The notes under the pieces are model-generated. The model ran no database searches. It was not told the origin of the DNA and saw only the letters and a list, made by a program, of their open reading frames with translations. 64,000 bases of DNA. Origin: Rhabdaerophilum calidifontis. GTDB taxonomy: Bacteria > Pseudomonadota > Alphaproteobacteria > Rhizobiales > Beijerinckiaceae. The position numbers and the translations under genes were made by a program. The stretch covers positions 558,001-622,000 of the forward strand of contig NZ_VTRS01000001.1 in the NCBI RefSeq assembly GCF_008641065.1, read 5' to 3'. Of this stretch, positions 45,018 to 52,995 are shown piece after piece. Positions within the stretch are counted from its first letter, which is position 1, and each line of letters starts with the position of its first letter.

Positions 45018-46613
45018 ATGACCGAAACCCGCATCTTCTCCCGCGCCGCCGTCGCCGCCCCGCATCACCTTGCGGCGGAAGCCGGCCGGGCCATTCTCGC
45101 CGAGGGCGGCAATGCCATCGAGGCGATGGTCGCGATGGCCGCGGCGGTGGCCGTCGTCTATCCGCATATGAACGCGCTCGGTGGTGACGGATTCTGGCTG
45201 ATCCGGACCCCGGACGGCGTGGTCCGCGCCATCGAGGCCTGCGGGCCGGCCGGCGCGCGCGCGACCATCGCCCTCTATCGCGAGAAGGGGTATGAGCGCA
45301 TCCCCGTGCGCGGGCGCGATGCGGCGCTGACGGTGGCGGGCGCGGTGGGCGGCTGGATCCGGGCGCTCGAACTCGCGGCCGGGCTCGGCGGGCGGGTGCC
45401 GCTGCGCGATCTTCTCGCCGAGGCCACCCGGCTTGCGCGCGAAGGTGCGCCGGTCAGCCGCAGCGAGGGGCGCTATTCGGTGAAGGAACGCGTGGAGCTT
45501 CTCGCCGTTCCGGGCTTCGCGGCGCATTTCATGGGCGAGGGCGGAGCCCAGCCGGAAGCGGGGTCGCTCCGTCGCCAGCCGGCACTGGCGGGAACATTGG
45601 CGCAACTCGCGCATGCCGGGCTCGAGGATTTCTACCGCGGCGATATCGGCCGCGAGATCGCCGCCGATCTCGACCGCGCCGGCGCGCCGGTGAACCGCGC
45701 GGATCTCGAAAGCTATGCCGCGCGCTGGCGCACGCCGCTCTCGGCGCGGATCGGCGGGGCGGCGCTCCACAATTGCCCGCCTCCGAGCCAGGGGCTCGCC
45801 TCCCTGCTGCTGCACGGCATTTTCGACCGCCTCGACGCGCCGAAAGCCGAGAGCCTGGCGCATCTGCACGGGCTCGTCGAGGCGGCGAAGCGCGCCTATG
45901 CCATCCGCGACCGGATCGTGACCGATTTCGACCGGATGATCGCCGAGCCCGCCGCCTTTCTCACCCCGGAGCGGCTCGCGCGCGAGGCCGGGGCGGTGGC
46001 GATGGATCGCGCGGCCGAATGGCCGTTCGCGGCGGCCGAGGGCGACACGATCTGGATGGGGGCGATCGATGCCTCGGGGCTCGCCGTGTCGTTCATCCAG
46101 TCGCTCTACTGGGAATACGGGTCCGGCCTGGTGCTGCCGGCAACCGGCATCCTGTGGCAGAATCGCGGCATCGCCTTCTCGCTCGATCCGGGGGCGCTCA
46201 ACCCGCTGGAGCCGGGGCGGCGGCCGTTCCACACGCTCAACTGCCCGCTCGCGGTGTTTGATGACGGGCGGATCGCAAGTTATGGCGCGATGGGCGGCGA
46301 CGGGCAGCCGCAATTCCAGGCCCAGGTCTTCTTCCGCGCCATCCGCTACGGCCTTTCCGTGGCCGAGGCGCTGGATCGGCCGCGCTTCCTGTTCGGCCGG
46401 ACCTGGGGCTCGGATTCCGCGACCCTGAAGCTCGAGAACCGCGTCGATCCAGCACTTGCTGCGGCGCTCGAACGGATCGGTCACCGGGTCGAGATCATCG
46501 ACCGGCCCTATGCCGACATGTTCGGCCATGCCGGCATGCTGATCCGTGATGCGCGTGGGCGGATCGAGGCCGGGCACGATCCGCGCTCGGATGGCGGCGC
46601 GGCCGGGCTCTGA
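45018..46613 (+). CDS. Gamma-glutamyltransferase family protein
   Basis: A 531-residue Ntn-hydrolase of the GGT family, made as one chain that cuts itself before a Thr. Conserved parts are EAGRAILAEGGNAIEAMVA near residue 21, GGDGFWLI near 56, and the probable cleavage/catalytic Thr in GDTIWMGAIDASG near 345, followed by GALNPLEPGRRPFHTL near 393 and GAMGGDGQPQ near 422. No signal peptide is visible, unlike classical periplasmic GGT, so it belongs to the cytoplasmic-type or amidase-like branch (compare YwrD). The substrate is uncertain. Confidence 0.87.
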   Translation: MTETRIFSRAAVAAPHHLAAEAGRAILAEGGNAIEAMVAMAAAVAVVYPHMNALGGDGFWLIRTPDGVVRAIEACGPAGARATIALYREKGYERIPVRGRDAALTVAGAVGGWIRALELAAGLGGRVPLRDLLAEATRLAREGAPVSRSEGRYSVKERVELLAVPGFAAHFMGEGGAQPEAGSLRRQPALAGTLAQLAHAGLEDFYRGDIGREIAADLDRAGAPVNRADLESYAARWRTPLSARIGGAALHNCPPPSQGLASLLLHGIFDRLDAPKAESLAHLHGLVEAAKRAYAIRDRIVTDFDRMIAEPAAFLTPERLAREAGAVAMDRAAEWPFAAAEGDTIWMGAIDASGLAVSFIQSLYWEYGSGLVLPATGILWQNRGIAFSLDPGALNPLEPGRRPFHTLNCPLAVFDDGRIASYGAMGGDGQPQFQAQVFFRAIRYGLSVAEALDRPRFLFGRTWGSDSATLKLENRVDPALAAALERIGHRVEIIDRPYADMFGHAGMLIRDARGRIEAGHDPRSDGGAAGL

Positions 46614-46620
46614 CCCCTGG

Positions 46621-47544
46621 TCAATTGCCGGCGGCGATCGCCCCGAGGAACAGCGCCGCGCCGAGCGCGGCGAGCGCCAGCCCGGCGAGAAATTCCAGAA
46701 CCACCGAGAGGCGGAACCGGCGGCCGCCCCGCGAGATGGCGTTGAGCGCCAGCAGCTTCGCCTTCACCGCCAGCAGCGCGAACAGGCTGGTGCCGAGCGC
46801 GGTGCCGAGCGCCATCGCCGCGACGGAAAGGGCGCCGGCCAGGAACAGCCCCTTCGCAAGCGCGAAAACGAGCAGGATCACCGCGCCGGTGCAGGGGCGG
46901 ATACCGGCGCCGATCGCCGTCAGCACGAGGTCCCGTCGCGAGGCGCGTGCCAGCCGGGCGGGATCCGCGCCGTGGAGATGACCGCAATCCGGCCCGCAGC
47001 TGGCGGCCTGCACGCGCGCCGGCGCGAGCAGGGCGCGGCCCTTGCGGAAGGCGATCCAGAGCCCCATCGCCGCCAGGAGCAGGAAGCCCGCCTGCTCGAT
47101 GGCGGTACCGGAGCGGGCGAGTGTCGCGGCGTCGCTGCGCATCAGCCCGGACACGATGCCGACAATGCCGATCGCGATCAGCGCCTGCACGCCGGCAGCG
47201 GCGAAGGCGAGCGCGATGCCGCGGCGCATCGCGGTCTCGTTGGCGACGAGATAGCTCGCGATCACCGCCTTGCCGTGGCCGGGGCCGACCGCATGCAGCA
47301 CGCCATAGCTGAAGGCGAGCCCGACAAGGCTTAAGAGCGCGCGCGGATCGGTCGCGACGGCGGCGATCGCGGCGCTCAGCGCGCGGTGAAAGGCTGCCTG
47401 TTGCATCAGCAGCCAGGCGACAAGGCCATCCGCCGGCGGTGCGGCGGGGCCCGGCGGTGCGCCGACGCCGAACGGATTGCCCTGTGCCAGGGCGGTGGCC
47501 ATGCCCGCCGCGAGGCAAGCCAGGATGAGCGGCGGAAGACGCAT
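46621..47544 (-). CDS. NicO/RcnA-like nickel/cobalt-type transporter
   Basis: A 307-residue polytopic membrane protein. An N-terminal signal-like segment (MRLPPLILACLAAGMATALA) is followed by a Pro/Gly linker, then six hydrophobic segments with GVLHAVGPGHGKAVIASYL near residue 81, the metal-related motif of the NicO family, and a loop with CGPDCGHLHG near 186. RIRPCTGAVILL-type sequence (here GIRPCTGAVILLVFAL) near 212 is also characteristic. The direction (uptake or efflux) and metal (Ni, Co or perhaps Zn) cannot be read from sequence. It follows the DUF1007 gene after 11 bases. The alternative ATG at 47589 would overlap that gene. Confidence 0.86.
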   Translation of the reverse strand: MRLPPLILACLAAGMATALAQGNPFGVGAPPGPAAPPADGLVAWLLMQQAAFHRALSAAIAAVATDPRALLSLVGLAFSYGVLHAVGPGHGKAVIASYLVANETAMRRGIALAFAAAGVQALIAIGIVGIVSGLMRSDAATLARSGTAIEQAGFLLLAAMGLWIAFRKGRALLAPARVQAASCGPDCGHLHGADPARLARASRRDLVLTAIGAGIRPCTGAVILLVFALAKGLFLAGALSVAAMALGTALGTSLFALLAVKAKLLALNAISRGGRRFRLSVVLEFLAGLALAALGAALFLGAIAAGN

Positions 47545-47555
47545 GCGCGCCGCGA

Positions 47556-48209
47556 TCACTGGCAGGTGAAGCGGACCGGGATCGCCCATTCCGCCTGTCC
47601 GCCGGGCTGGAGCGACTGGAAGAAGCTCTCGCTCAGCTGCGACAGCCGCTGGGTCACCGCGGCGCTCGGCGGCTTGATCGAGGCGGTGCAGGCGAGCTTC
47701 CCGCCGGAGACCGTGACCGGATTCTCCCTCGCGAATTCGAAGGCGACGAAATAACTTGGATCGTAAACCTCGAGCACCGATTGCGCGATCGGCAGCGGCT
47801 GCTTCTCCACCGGCAGCGTGAAATGCAGCGTCAGCGCCTTGCCGTCATGCTCGAGCCAGTAATCGCGCGGCGGGGCGAAGGCCGAATTGGTCTTGCCCTT
47901 CTTGAGAAAGCTGAAGAAGCCGTATTCGCTGAGCGATTCCACGTTCACCTTGGCGAGTTCGGCGAGTTCGGCGCGGTCGAGCCGACCGTCCTTGTTTTTG
48001 TCCATGCCTGCCGTGGCATAGGTCGAGAACGGCTCATCGAAGGTCCAGGCGTGTCGGAGCGCGGCGATGGTGCCGTCATCCCCGAGCAGCACCTCGGTCC
48101 GCACCGTCACGAAAACATGCGGGTGAGCATCGGCCGGCGCGGCTGCGGCCAGAATCCCCAGACTCGCGAGCAGAGCCGCGACATGATGGCGCATTCCTCC
48201 GGCCTCCAT
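47556..48209 (-). CDS. DUF1007 family exported protein with an EF-hand-like loop
   Basis: About 217 residues. A signal peptide is cleaved around ADAHPH so the mature protein starts with His-Pro-His, a feature of DUF1007 proteins and a likely metal ligand. DKNKDGRLDRAELAEL near residue 68 matches an EF-hand loop. DUF1007 genes usually accompany NicO-type transporters, as here, so it is probably a periplasmic partner of the metal transporter. I chose the ATG at 48209 (GGAGGG at good spacing); the ATG at 48194 is possible. Confidence 0.85.
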   Translation of the reverse strand: MEAGGMRHHVAALLASLGILAAAAPADAHPHVFVTVRTEVLLGDDGTIAALRHAWTFDEPFSTYATAGMDKNKDGRLDRAELAELAKVNVESLSEYGFFSFLKKGKTNSAFAPPRDYWLEHDGKALTLHFTLPVEKQPLPIAQSVLEVYDPSYFVAFEFARENPVTVSGGKLACTASIKPPSAAVTQRLSQLSESFFQSLQPGGQAEWAIPVRFTCQ

Positions 48210-48367
48210 TCTCCCGGCCCTCCGCTTCTCCCGGCCTTCCCGCGGCCGGCGCGATGGTTCCAGCGCCGACGCTTCGCCACGTTTCACCCGGCAGCATGGC
48301 GGTAAAATGGCGATTCTATCCCGCGAATGCCAGTGAGCAGCCTGGAAGGAGTCAAAAGGGGCTGGAA

Positions 48368-48386
48368 ATGTCAGTATTGCTGACAT
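48368..48386. promoter_or_regulatory. Palindrome upstream of the indolepyruvate oxidoreductase gene
   Basis: ATGTCAG-TATTG-CTGACAT: perfect seven-base arms with a five-base centre, 76 bases before the ATG at 48462. It is a good candidate operator for the oxidoreductase gene. The rest of the 252-base intergenic region shows no gene. Confidence 0.5.
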
Positions 48387-48461
48387 ATACCTTGACGAAA
48401 GAAGCGCGCAGGATGGACCGGCCATCGCGGCCCGAAGCGCGACCGCTCAGGGAGAGCGCCC

Positions 48462-51400
48462 ATGAACAGGCCCGTTCCGCTCAAGGATGTATCGCTCGAG
48501 GACAAGTATGACCTCGCCGCCGAGCAGGTCTTCCTGTCCGGCACCCAGGCCATCGTCCGCCTGCTCTTGATGCAGCAGGAGCGCGACCGCCGCGCCGGGC
48601 TCGACACGGCGGGGTTCGTCTCGGGCTATCGCGGCTCGCCGCTCGGCGGGCTCGATCAGCAGATGTTCCGGGCGGCGAAGCAGCTTGCAGCGCATCGGAT
48701 CCGTTTCGAGCCGGGGCTCAACGAGGATCTCGCGGCCACGGCGTGCTGGGGCACGCAGCAGGCCGAGATGCGCGGCGAGGGTCGATATCAGGGCGTGTTC
48801 GCGCTGTGGTATGGCAAGGGGCCGGGGGTGGACCGCACCGGCGACGTGTTCCGCCACGCCAACATGGCCGGCTCCTCGAAATATGGCGGTGTGGTCTGCC
48901 TTTCGGGCGATGACCACACGGCGGAAAGCTCGACCAACGCGCATCAGACGGAATTCAATTTCGTCGATACGATGATCCCGATCCTCAACCCGGCCGGGGT
49001 GCAGGAGATTCTCGATTTCGGGCTCCATGCCTTCGCGCTCTCGCGCTATGCCGGCGTCTGGGTGGCGCTCAAGGGCGTCAAGGACAATGTCGAATCCACC
49101 GCCTCCGTCGACGGCCGGATCGACCGGGTGACGATCGCTATCCCGAACGATTTCGAGATGCCGCCGGGCGGGCTCAACATCCGCCCCAACGACAATTTCC
49201 TGGAGCAGGAGGCGCGGCTGCATGAATACAAGCGCGCCGCCGTGCTGGCCTATTTCCGCGCGAACCAGCTCGACAAGCTGATCTATGCCGGCGGCGCCCG
49301 GCCGCGCATCGGCATCATCTCGGTCGGCAAGAATTATCTCGATGTGCGTCAGGCGCTCGATTCGCTCGGCATCGACGACCGGCAGGCCGATCGTTTCGGT
49401 ATCAAGCTTCTCAAGCTCGCCTCGCCCTGGCCGGTCGACCCCGATCATCTCAAGGATTTCGTGCGCGACATCGAACTGTGCATGGTCGTGGAGGAGAAGC
49501 GCAGCCTGATCGAGGTCCAGGTGCGCGAGGAGCTCTACGGCTCGGCGCATCAGCCGATCGTGATCGGCAAGAAGGACGAGGCGGGGCGCTGGCTGTTTCC
49601 GGTCAAGGGCGCGCTCGATCCGAACGAGATCGCCATCGCGCTCGGCTCGCGCATTCTCGCCTATGATCCCGATCCGGATCTCGCGGCGCGCGTCGAGCGG
49701 CTCCGTCATGCGCAGGGCGTGCTCGGCGAGACGCTCGATCTCGCGACGCGCACGCCGTATTTCTGCTCGGGATGCCCGCACAACAGCTCGACCAAGCTGC
49801 CCGAGGGCGCGCGCGGTTATGCCGGGATCGGCTGCCATTACATGGTGCAGTGGATGGATCGCGCCACGGAAGGCTTCACCCAGATGGGCGGGGAGGGCGC
49901 GAACTGGATCGGCGAGGCGCCGTTCTCGAAGCGCGGCCACATCTTCCAGAATCTCGGCGACGGTACCTACAATCATTCCGGCATCCTGGCGCTGCGCTGG
50001 GCGATCGCGGCCAAGACCAACATCACCTACAAGATCCTGTTCAACGATGCCGTCGCGATGACCGGCGGCCAGCATCACGAGGGCAATCTCACGCCGGACA
50101 GGATCGCCCGACAGGTGCGGGCGGAGGGCGTCGAGCGCATCGCGGTGGTCTCGGACGAGCCGGAGAAATACGATTCGCGCTATGTCTGGCCGGCGGGCGT
50201 GACCTTCCATCACCGCTCCGAGCTGATGACGGTGCAGAAGGAACTCGCGGAGATCCCCGGCGTCACCGTGATGATCTACGACCAGACCTGCGCGGCGGAG
50301 AAGCGCCGGCGGCGCAAGCGCGGCACCTATCCCGACCCCGACAAGCGCGTCTTCATCAACGAACTGGTCTGCGAGGGCTGCGGGGATTGCGGGAAGGCCT
50401 CGAACTGCGTTTCGGTGCAGGCGGTCGAGACCGAATTCGGGCGCAAGCGGAAGATCGACCAATCCTCCTGCAACAAGGATTTCGCCTGCGTGGACGGGTT
50501 CTGCCCGAGCTTCGTCACCGTCTCCGGCGCCACGCCGAAGCGGCTCGCCGGCTCCGCGCGCGGGCTGACGCTGCCGAAGCTCGCCGAGCCGGCGGTGCCG
50601 GATCTCGACCACGAGCCCTGGGCGGCCATCGTCACCGGTGTCGGCGGCACGGGCGTGGTGACGATCGGGGCGATCCTCGGCATGGCCGCGCATCTCGAGG
50701 GGCGCGGCTGCGGCATGATCGACATGGCGGGGCTCGCGCAGAAGGGCGGCGCGGTGTTCAGCCATATCCGGCTCGCGAAATCGCCGGAGGACATCCACGC
50801 AATCCGTGTCTCGGCCGGCATGGCCGACCTGATCCTCGGCTGCGATCTCGTGGTCTCCGGCTCGAAGAAGGTGCTGGCCAGCGTCAAGCCGGGCGCGACG
50901 CGTTTCGTGGTCAATACGGCCGAGGTCCTGCCGGGCGATTTCACCCGCAACCCGGATTATTCCTTGCCCGTGCAGCGGCTCATCCGCGGCATCACCGGAG
51001 CAGCGGGCGCGGAAAATGTCGCGTTCCTCGATGCGACGCGGATCGCCACGACGCTGTTCGGCCAATCCATCGCGGCGAACATGTTCCTTCTCGGCCATGC
51101 CTATCAGCAGGGCGCGGTGCCGCTGCATGCAGCCGCGATCGAGCGCGCGATCGAACTCAACGGCGAGGCGGTGCGGATGAACCGCGAAGCCTTCGCCTGG
51201 GGGCGTGCGGTGGCGCAGGATCCGGATCTCGCGACGCGGCTCCTCGCCGGAACCGATACCGCGCCGGGCCATCATCTCTCGGCGAGCCTCGACGAGATGA
51301 TCGCGCGGCGGAGCGATTTCCTCACCGGATACCAGAACGCCGCCTATGCCGGACAGTACCGCACCTTTGTCGAAACGGTCCGCGCCGCCGAGCAGGCGGC

Positions 51401-51950
51401 GATGCCGGGCTCGACCCAGCTTGCCGAGGCGGTCGCCAGGGGGCTTTTCAAGCTCATGGCCTACAAGGACGAATACGAGGTGGCGCGCCTCTTCGCCGGT
51501 CCGGAGTTCCGCCGCCAGCTTGGGGAAGCCTTCGACGGCGATGCGATGCGCCTGACCTTCCATCTCGCGCCGCCGCTGCTTGCGCGGATCGACCCCGCGA
51601 GCGGCCATCCGCGCAAGATGACCTTCGGCCCCTGGATGATGCGCGCCTTCGGGCTGCTGGCGCGGCTCAAGTTCCTGCGCGGCACGGCCTTCGATCCGTT
51701 CGGGCGGACGGCGGAGCGGCGGGATGAACGCGCGCGGATCGGCCGCTACCGGGCCCGGATCGAGGGGCTGCTGCCGCGTCTCGGGCCGCATAATCTCGCC
51801 ACGGCCGCCGAGATCGCCGCCCTGCCAGAACGGATCCGCGGCTTCGGCCATGTCCGGGCCGGCAACGCCGCCGAGGCGGACCGGCTGGAAGCGACGCTGC
51901 TCGCGCGTTTCGAGGCTGGCCCCGCGCCGCTGCGGACCGCCGCCGAATAG
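48462..51950 (+). CDS. Indolepyruvate ferredoxin oxidoreductase, fused alpha/gamma form
   Basis: A 1162-residue enzyme that oxidatively decarboxylates aryl- or branched 2-keto acids to acyl-CoA and reduces ferredoxin. The thiamine diphosphate part carries CSGCPHNSSTKLPEG near residue 434; a cysteine-rich iron-sulfur segment follows (CEGCGDCGKASNC near 636, CNKDFACVDGFC near 670); the gamma-like domain begins at VTGVGGTGVVTIGA near 723. Length and order match the single-chain alphaproteobacterial type. Amino acid-derived acyl-CoA would link it with the nearby ligase/Liv importer, though it has its own upstream region. Confidence 0.93.
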   Translation: MNRPVPLKDVSLEDKYDLAAEQVFLSGTQAIVRLLLMQQERDRRAGLDTAGFVSGYRGSPLGGLDQQMFRAAKQLAAHRIRFEPGLNEDLAATACWGTQQAEMRGEGRYQGVFALWYGKGPGVDRTGDVFRHANMAGSSKYGGVVCLSGDDHTAESSTNAHQTEFNFVDTMIPILNPAGVQEILDFGLHAFALSRYAGVWVALKGVKDNVESTASVDGRIDRVTIAIPNDFEMPPGGLNIRPNDNFLEQEARLHEYKRAAVLAYFRANQLDKLIYAGGARPRIGIISVGKNYLDVRQALDSLGIDDRQADRFGIKLLKLASPWPVDPDHLKDFVRDIELCMVVEEKRSLIEVQVREELYGSAHQPIVIGKKDEAGRWLFPVKGALDPNEIAIALGSRILAYDPDPDLAARVERLRHAQGVLGETLDLATRTPYFCSGCPHNSSTKLPEGARGYAGIGCHYMVQWMDRATEGFTQMGGEGANWIGEAPFSKRGHIFQNLGDGTYNHSGILALRWAIAAKTNITYKILFNDAVAMTGGQHHEGNLTPDRIARQVRAEGVERIAVVSDEPEKYDSRYVWPAGVTFHHRSELMTVQKELAEIPGVTVMIYDQTCAAEKRRRRKRGTYPDPDKRVFINELVCEGCGDCGKASNCVSVQAVETEFGRKRKIDQSSCNKDFACVDGFCPSFVTVSGATPKRLAGSARGLTLPKLAEPAVPDLDHEPWAAIVTGVGGTGVVTIGAILGMAAHLEGRGCGMIDMAGLAQKGGAVFSHIRLAKSPEDIHAIRVSAGMADLILGCDLVVSGSKKVLASVKPGATRFVVNTAEVLPGDFTRNPDYSLPVQRLIRGITGAAGAENVAFLDATRIATTLFGQSIAANMFLLGHAYQQGAVPLHAAAIERAIELNGEAVRMNREAFAWGRAVAQDPDLATRLLAGTDTAPGHHLSASLDEMIARRSDFLTGYQNAAYAGQYRTFVETVRAAEQAAMPGSTQLAEAVARGLFKLMAYKDEYEVARLFAGPEFRRQLGEAFDGDAMRLTFHLAPPLLARIDPASGHPRKMTFGPWMMRAFGLLARLKFLRGTAFDPFGRTAERRDERARIGRYRARIEGLLPRLGPHNLATAAEIAALPERIRGFGHVRAGNAAEADRLEATLLARFEAGPAPLRTAAE

Positions 51951-52028
51951 GGCGCGGTTGCATCCGCGCGCCGCCGGCGCGATATTGGGCCGCACGCGGC
52001 GACTCGCGTGCTGGAAGGCCTGCGCGAC

Positions 52029-52709
52029 GTGATTTCACTCGACCATCTGCGCCGGATTGCCGCCTGGTCGCATGAACTCAGCGAACCGGAAGCCGAGCGC
52101 GCGCGGCGCGGCATCATCGAGAAGACCTACGCCAAGGGCGCCTTCATCTGCCATCAGGGTGACCGGTTCGAATGCTGGGCCGGGGTGGTTTCCGGGCTCA
52201 TCAAGGTCGCCACGATGTCGGATTCCGGCAAGCAGGTCACGCTGGCCGGCGTGCCCGAAAGCGGCTGGTTCGGCGAAGGCAGCGTGCTCAAGCACGAGCC
52301 GCGCCGGTATGATCTCGTCGCCCTGCGCGAGAGCCGGCTGGCGCTGATGGATGCCGCCACCTTCTTCTGGCTCTACGAGCATTCGGTCGGGTTCAACCGT
52401 TTCCTCGTCTGCCAGCTCAACGAGCGCGTCGGCCATTTCATCGGCCAGGTCGAGAACGACCGGATGCTCGATGCGCCGGCCCGCGTCGCGCGGGCGCTGG
52501 CAACCATCTTCAACCCGGCGCTCTACCCCGGCGTCGGGCAATCGATCGCCATCACGCAGGAAGAGATCGGCCTGCTCTCCGGCCTATCCCGTCAGGTGAC
52601 GAACCAGGCGCTGAAAATGCTCGAGGCGGCTGGCGTGCTGACGGTCGGGCGCGGCGGCGTCACGGTTCGCGACCGGACGGATCTGCTCGCCTACCGGACG
52701 CGGGATTAG
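52029..52709 (+). CDS. Crp/Fnr family transcriptional regulator
   Basis: About 226 residues: a cyclic-nucleotide-type sensor domain (residues 25-140, GAFICHQGDRFECWAGVVSG) and a Crp-type helix-turn-helix (ITQEEIGLLSGLSRQVTNQALKMLE split near residues 174-198). It lacks the N-terminal Cys cluster of oxygen-sensing FNR. GGAAGG before the GTG at 52029 favours this start; a GTG at 52008 would add seven residues. It lies between the oxidoreductase and the ligase/Liv operon and could regulate either. Confidence 0.84.
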   Translation: MISLDHLRRIAAWSHELSEPEAERARRGIIEKTYAKGAFICHQGDRFECWAGVVSGLIKVATMSDSGKQVTLAGVPESGWFGEGSVLKHEPRRYDLVALRESRLALMDAATFFWLYEHSVGFNRFLVCQLNERVGHFIGQVENDRMLDAPARVARALATIFNPALYPGVGQSIAITQEEIGLLSGLSRQVTNQALKMLEAAGVLTVGRGGVTVRDRTDLLAYRTRD

Positions 52710-52995
52710 GGCGCGAACCTCAAGGCGGGCCCGTGATCTGCGCCTGCATCCGGTGGGCCGGCAGCGGGGTAGATACAGCGAGCGGGACGAAATCGAGCAG
52801 GAAGACAATGCACGGCATCAAGGCGGCCGAGCAGGGGGCGAGGCGCATCAGGCTTCCGCCACCCATCATAAAGGCAGATCGTGCATTTGTCTGTCAAGAC
52901 CGGGCTTGCGCATCTGCCGAACTGCTGCGAACGTCCGTGAAAATCATAACCGGTTCCGCAGGAGCCGGAGGGACGGAAACACGGGGAGTGCGCGC

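Noticed and set aside
44613-46577. Upstream extension of the small His-rich frame to 754 codons
   Set aside because: The part beyond 44612 crosses the Zur box and promoter and is antisense to the gamma-glutamyltransferase gene; only the last 99 codons look like a protein.
48447-51995. A 1182-codon open frame antisense to the indolepyruvate oxidoreductase gene
   Set aside because: Its sequence is Arg/Asp/His/Gly-rich without any family motif and mirrors the codons of the real gene; in GC-rich DNA the antisense frame is often free of stops.
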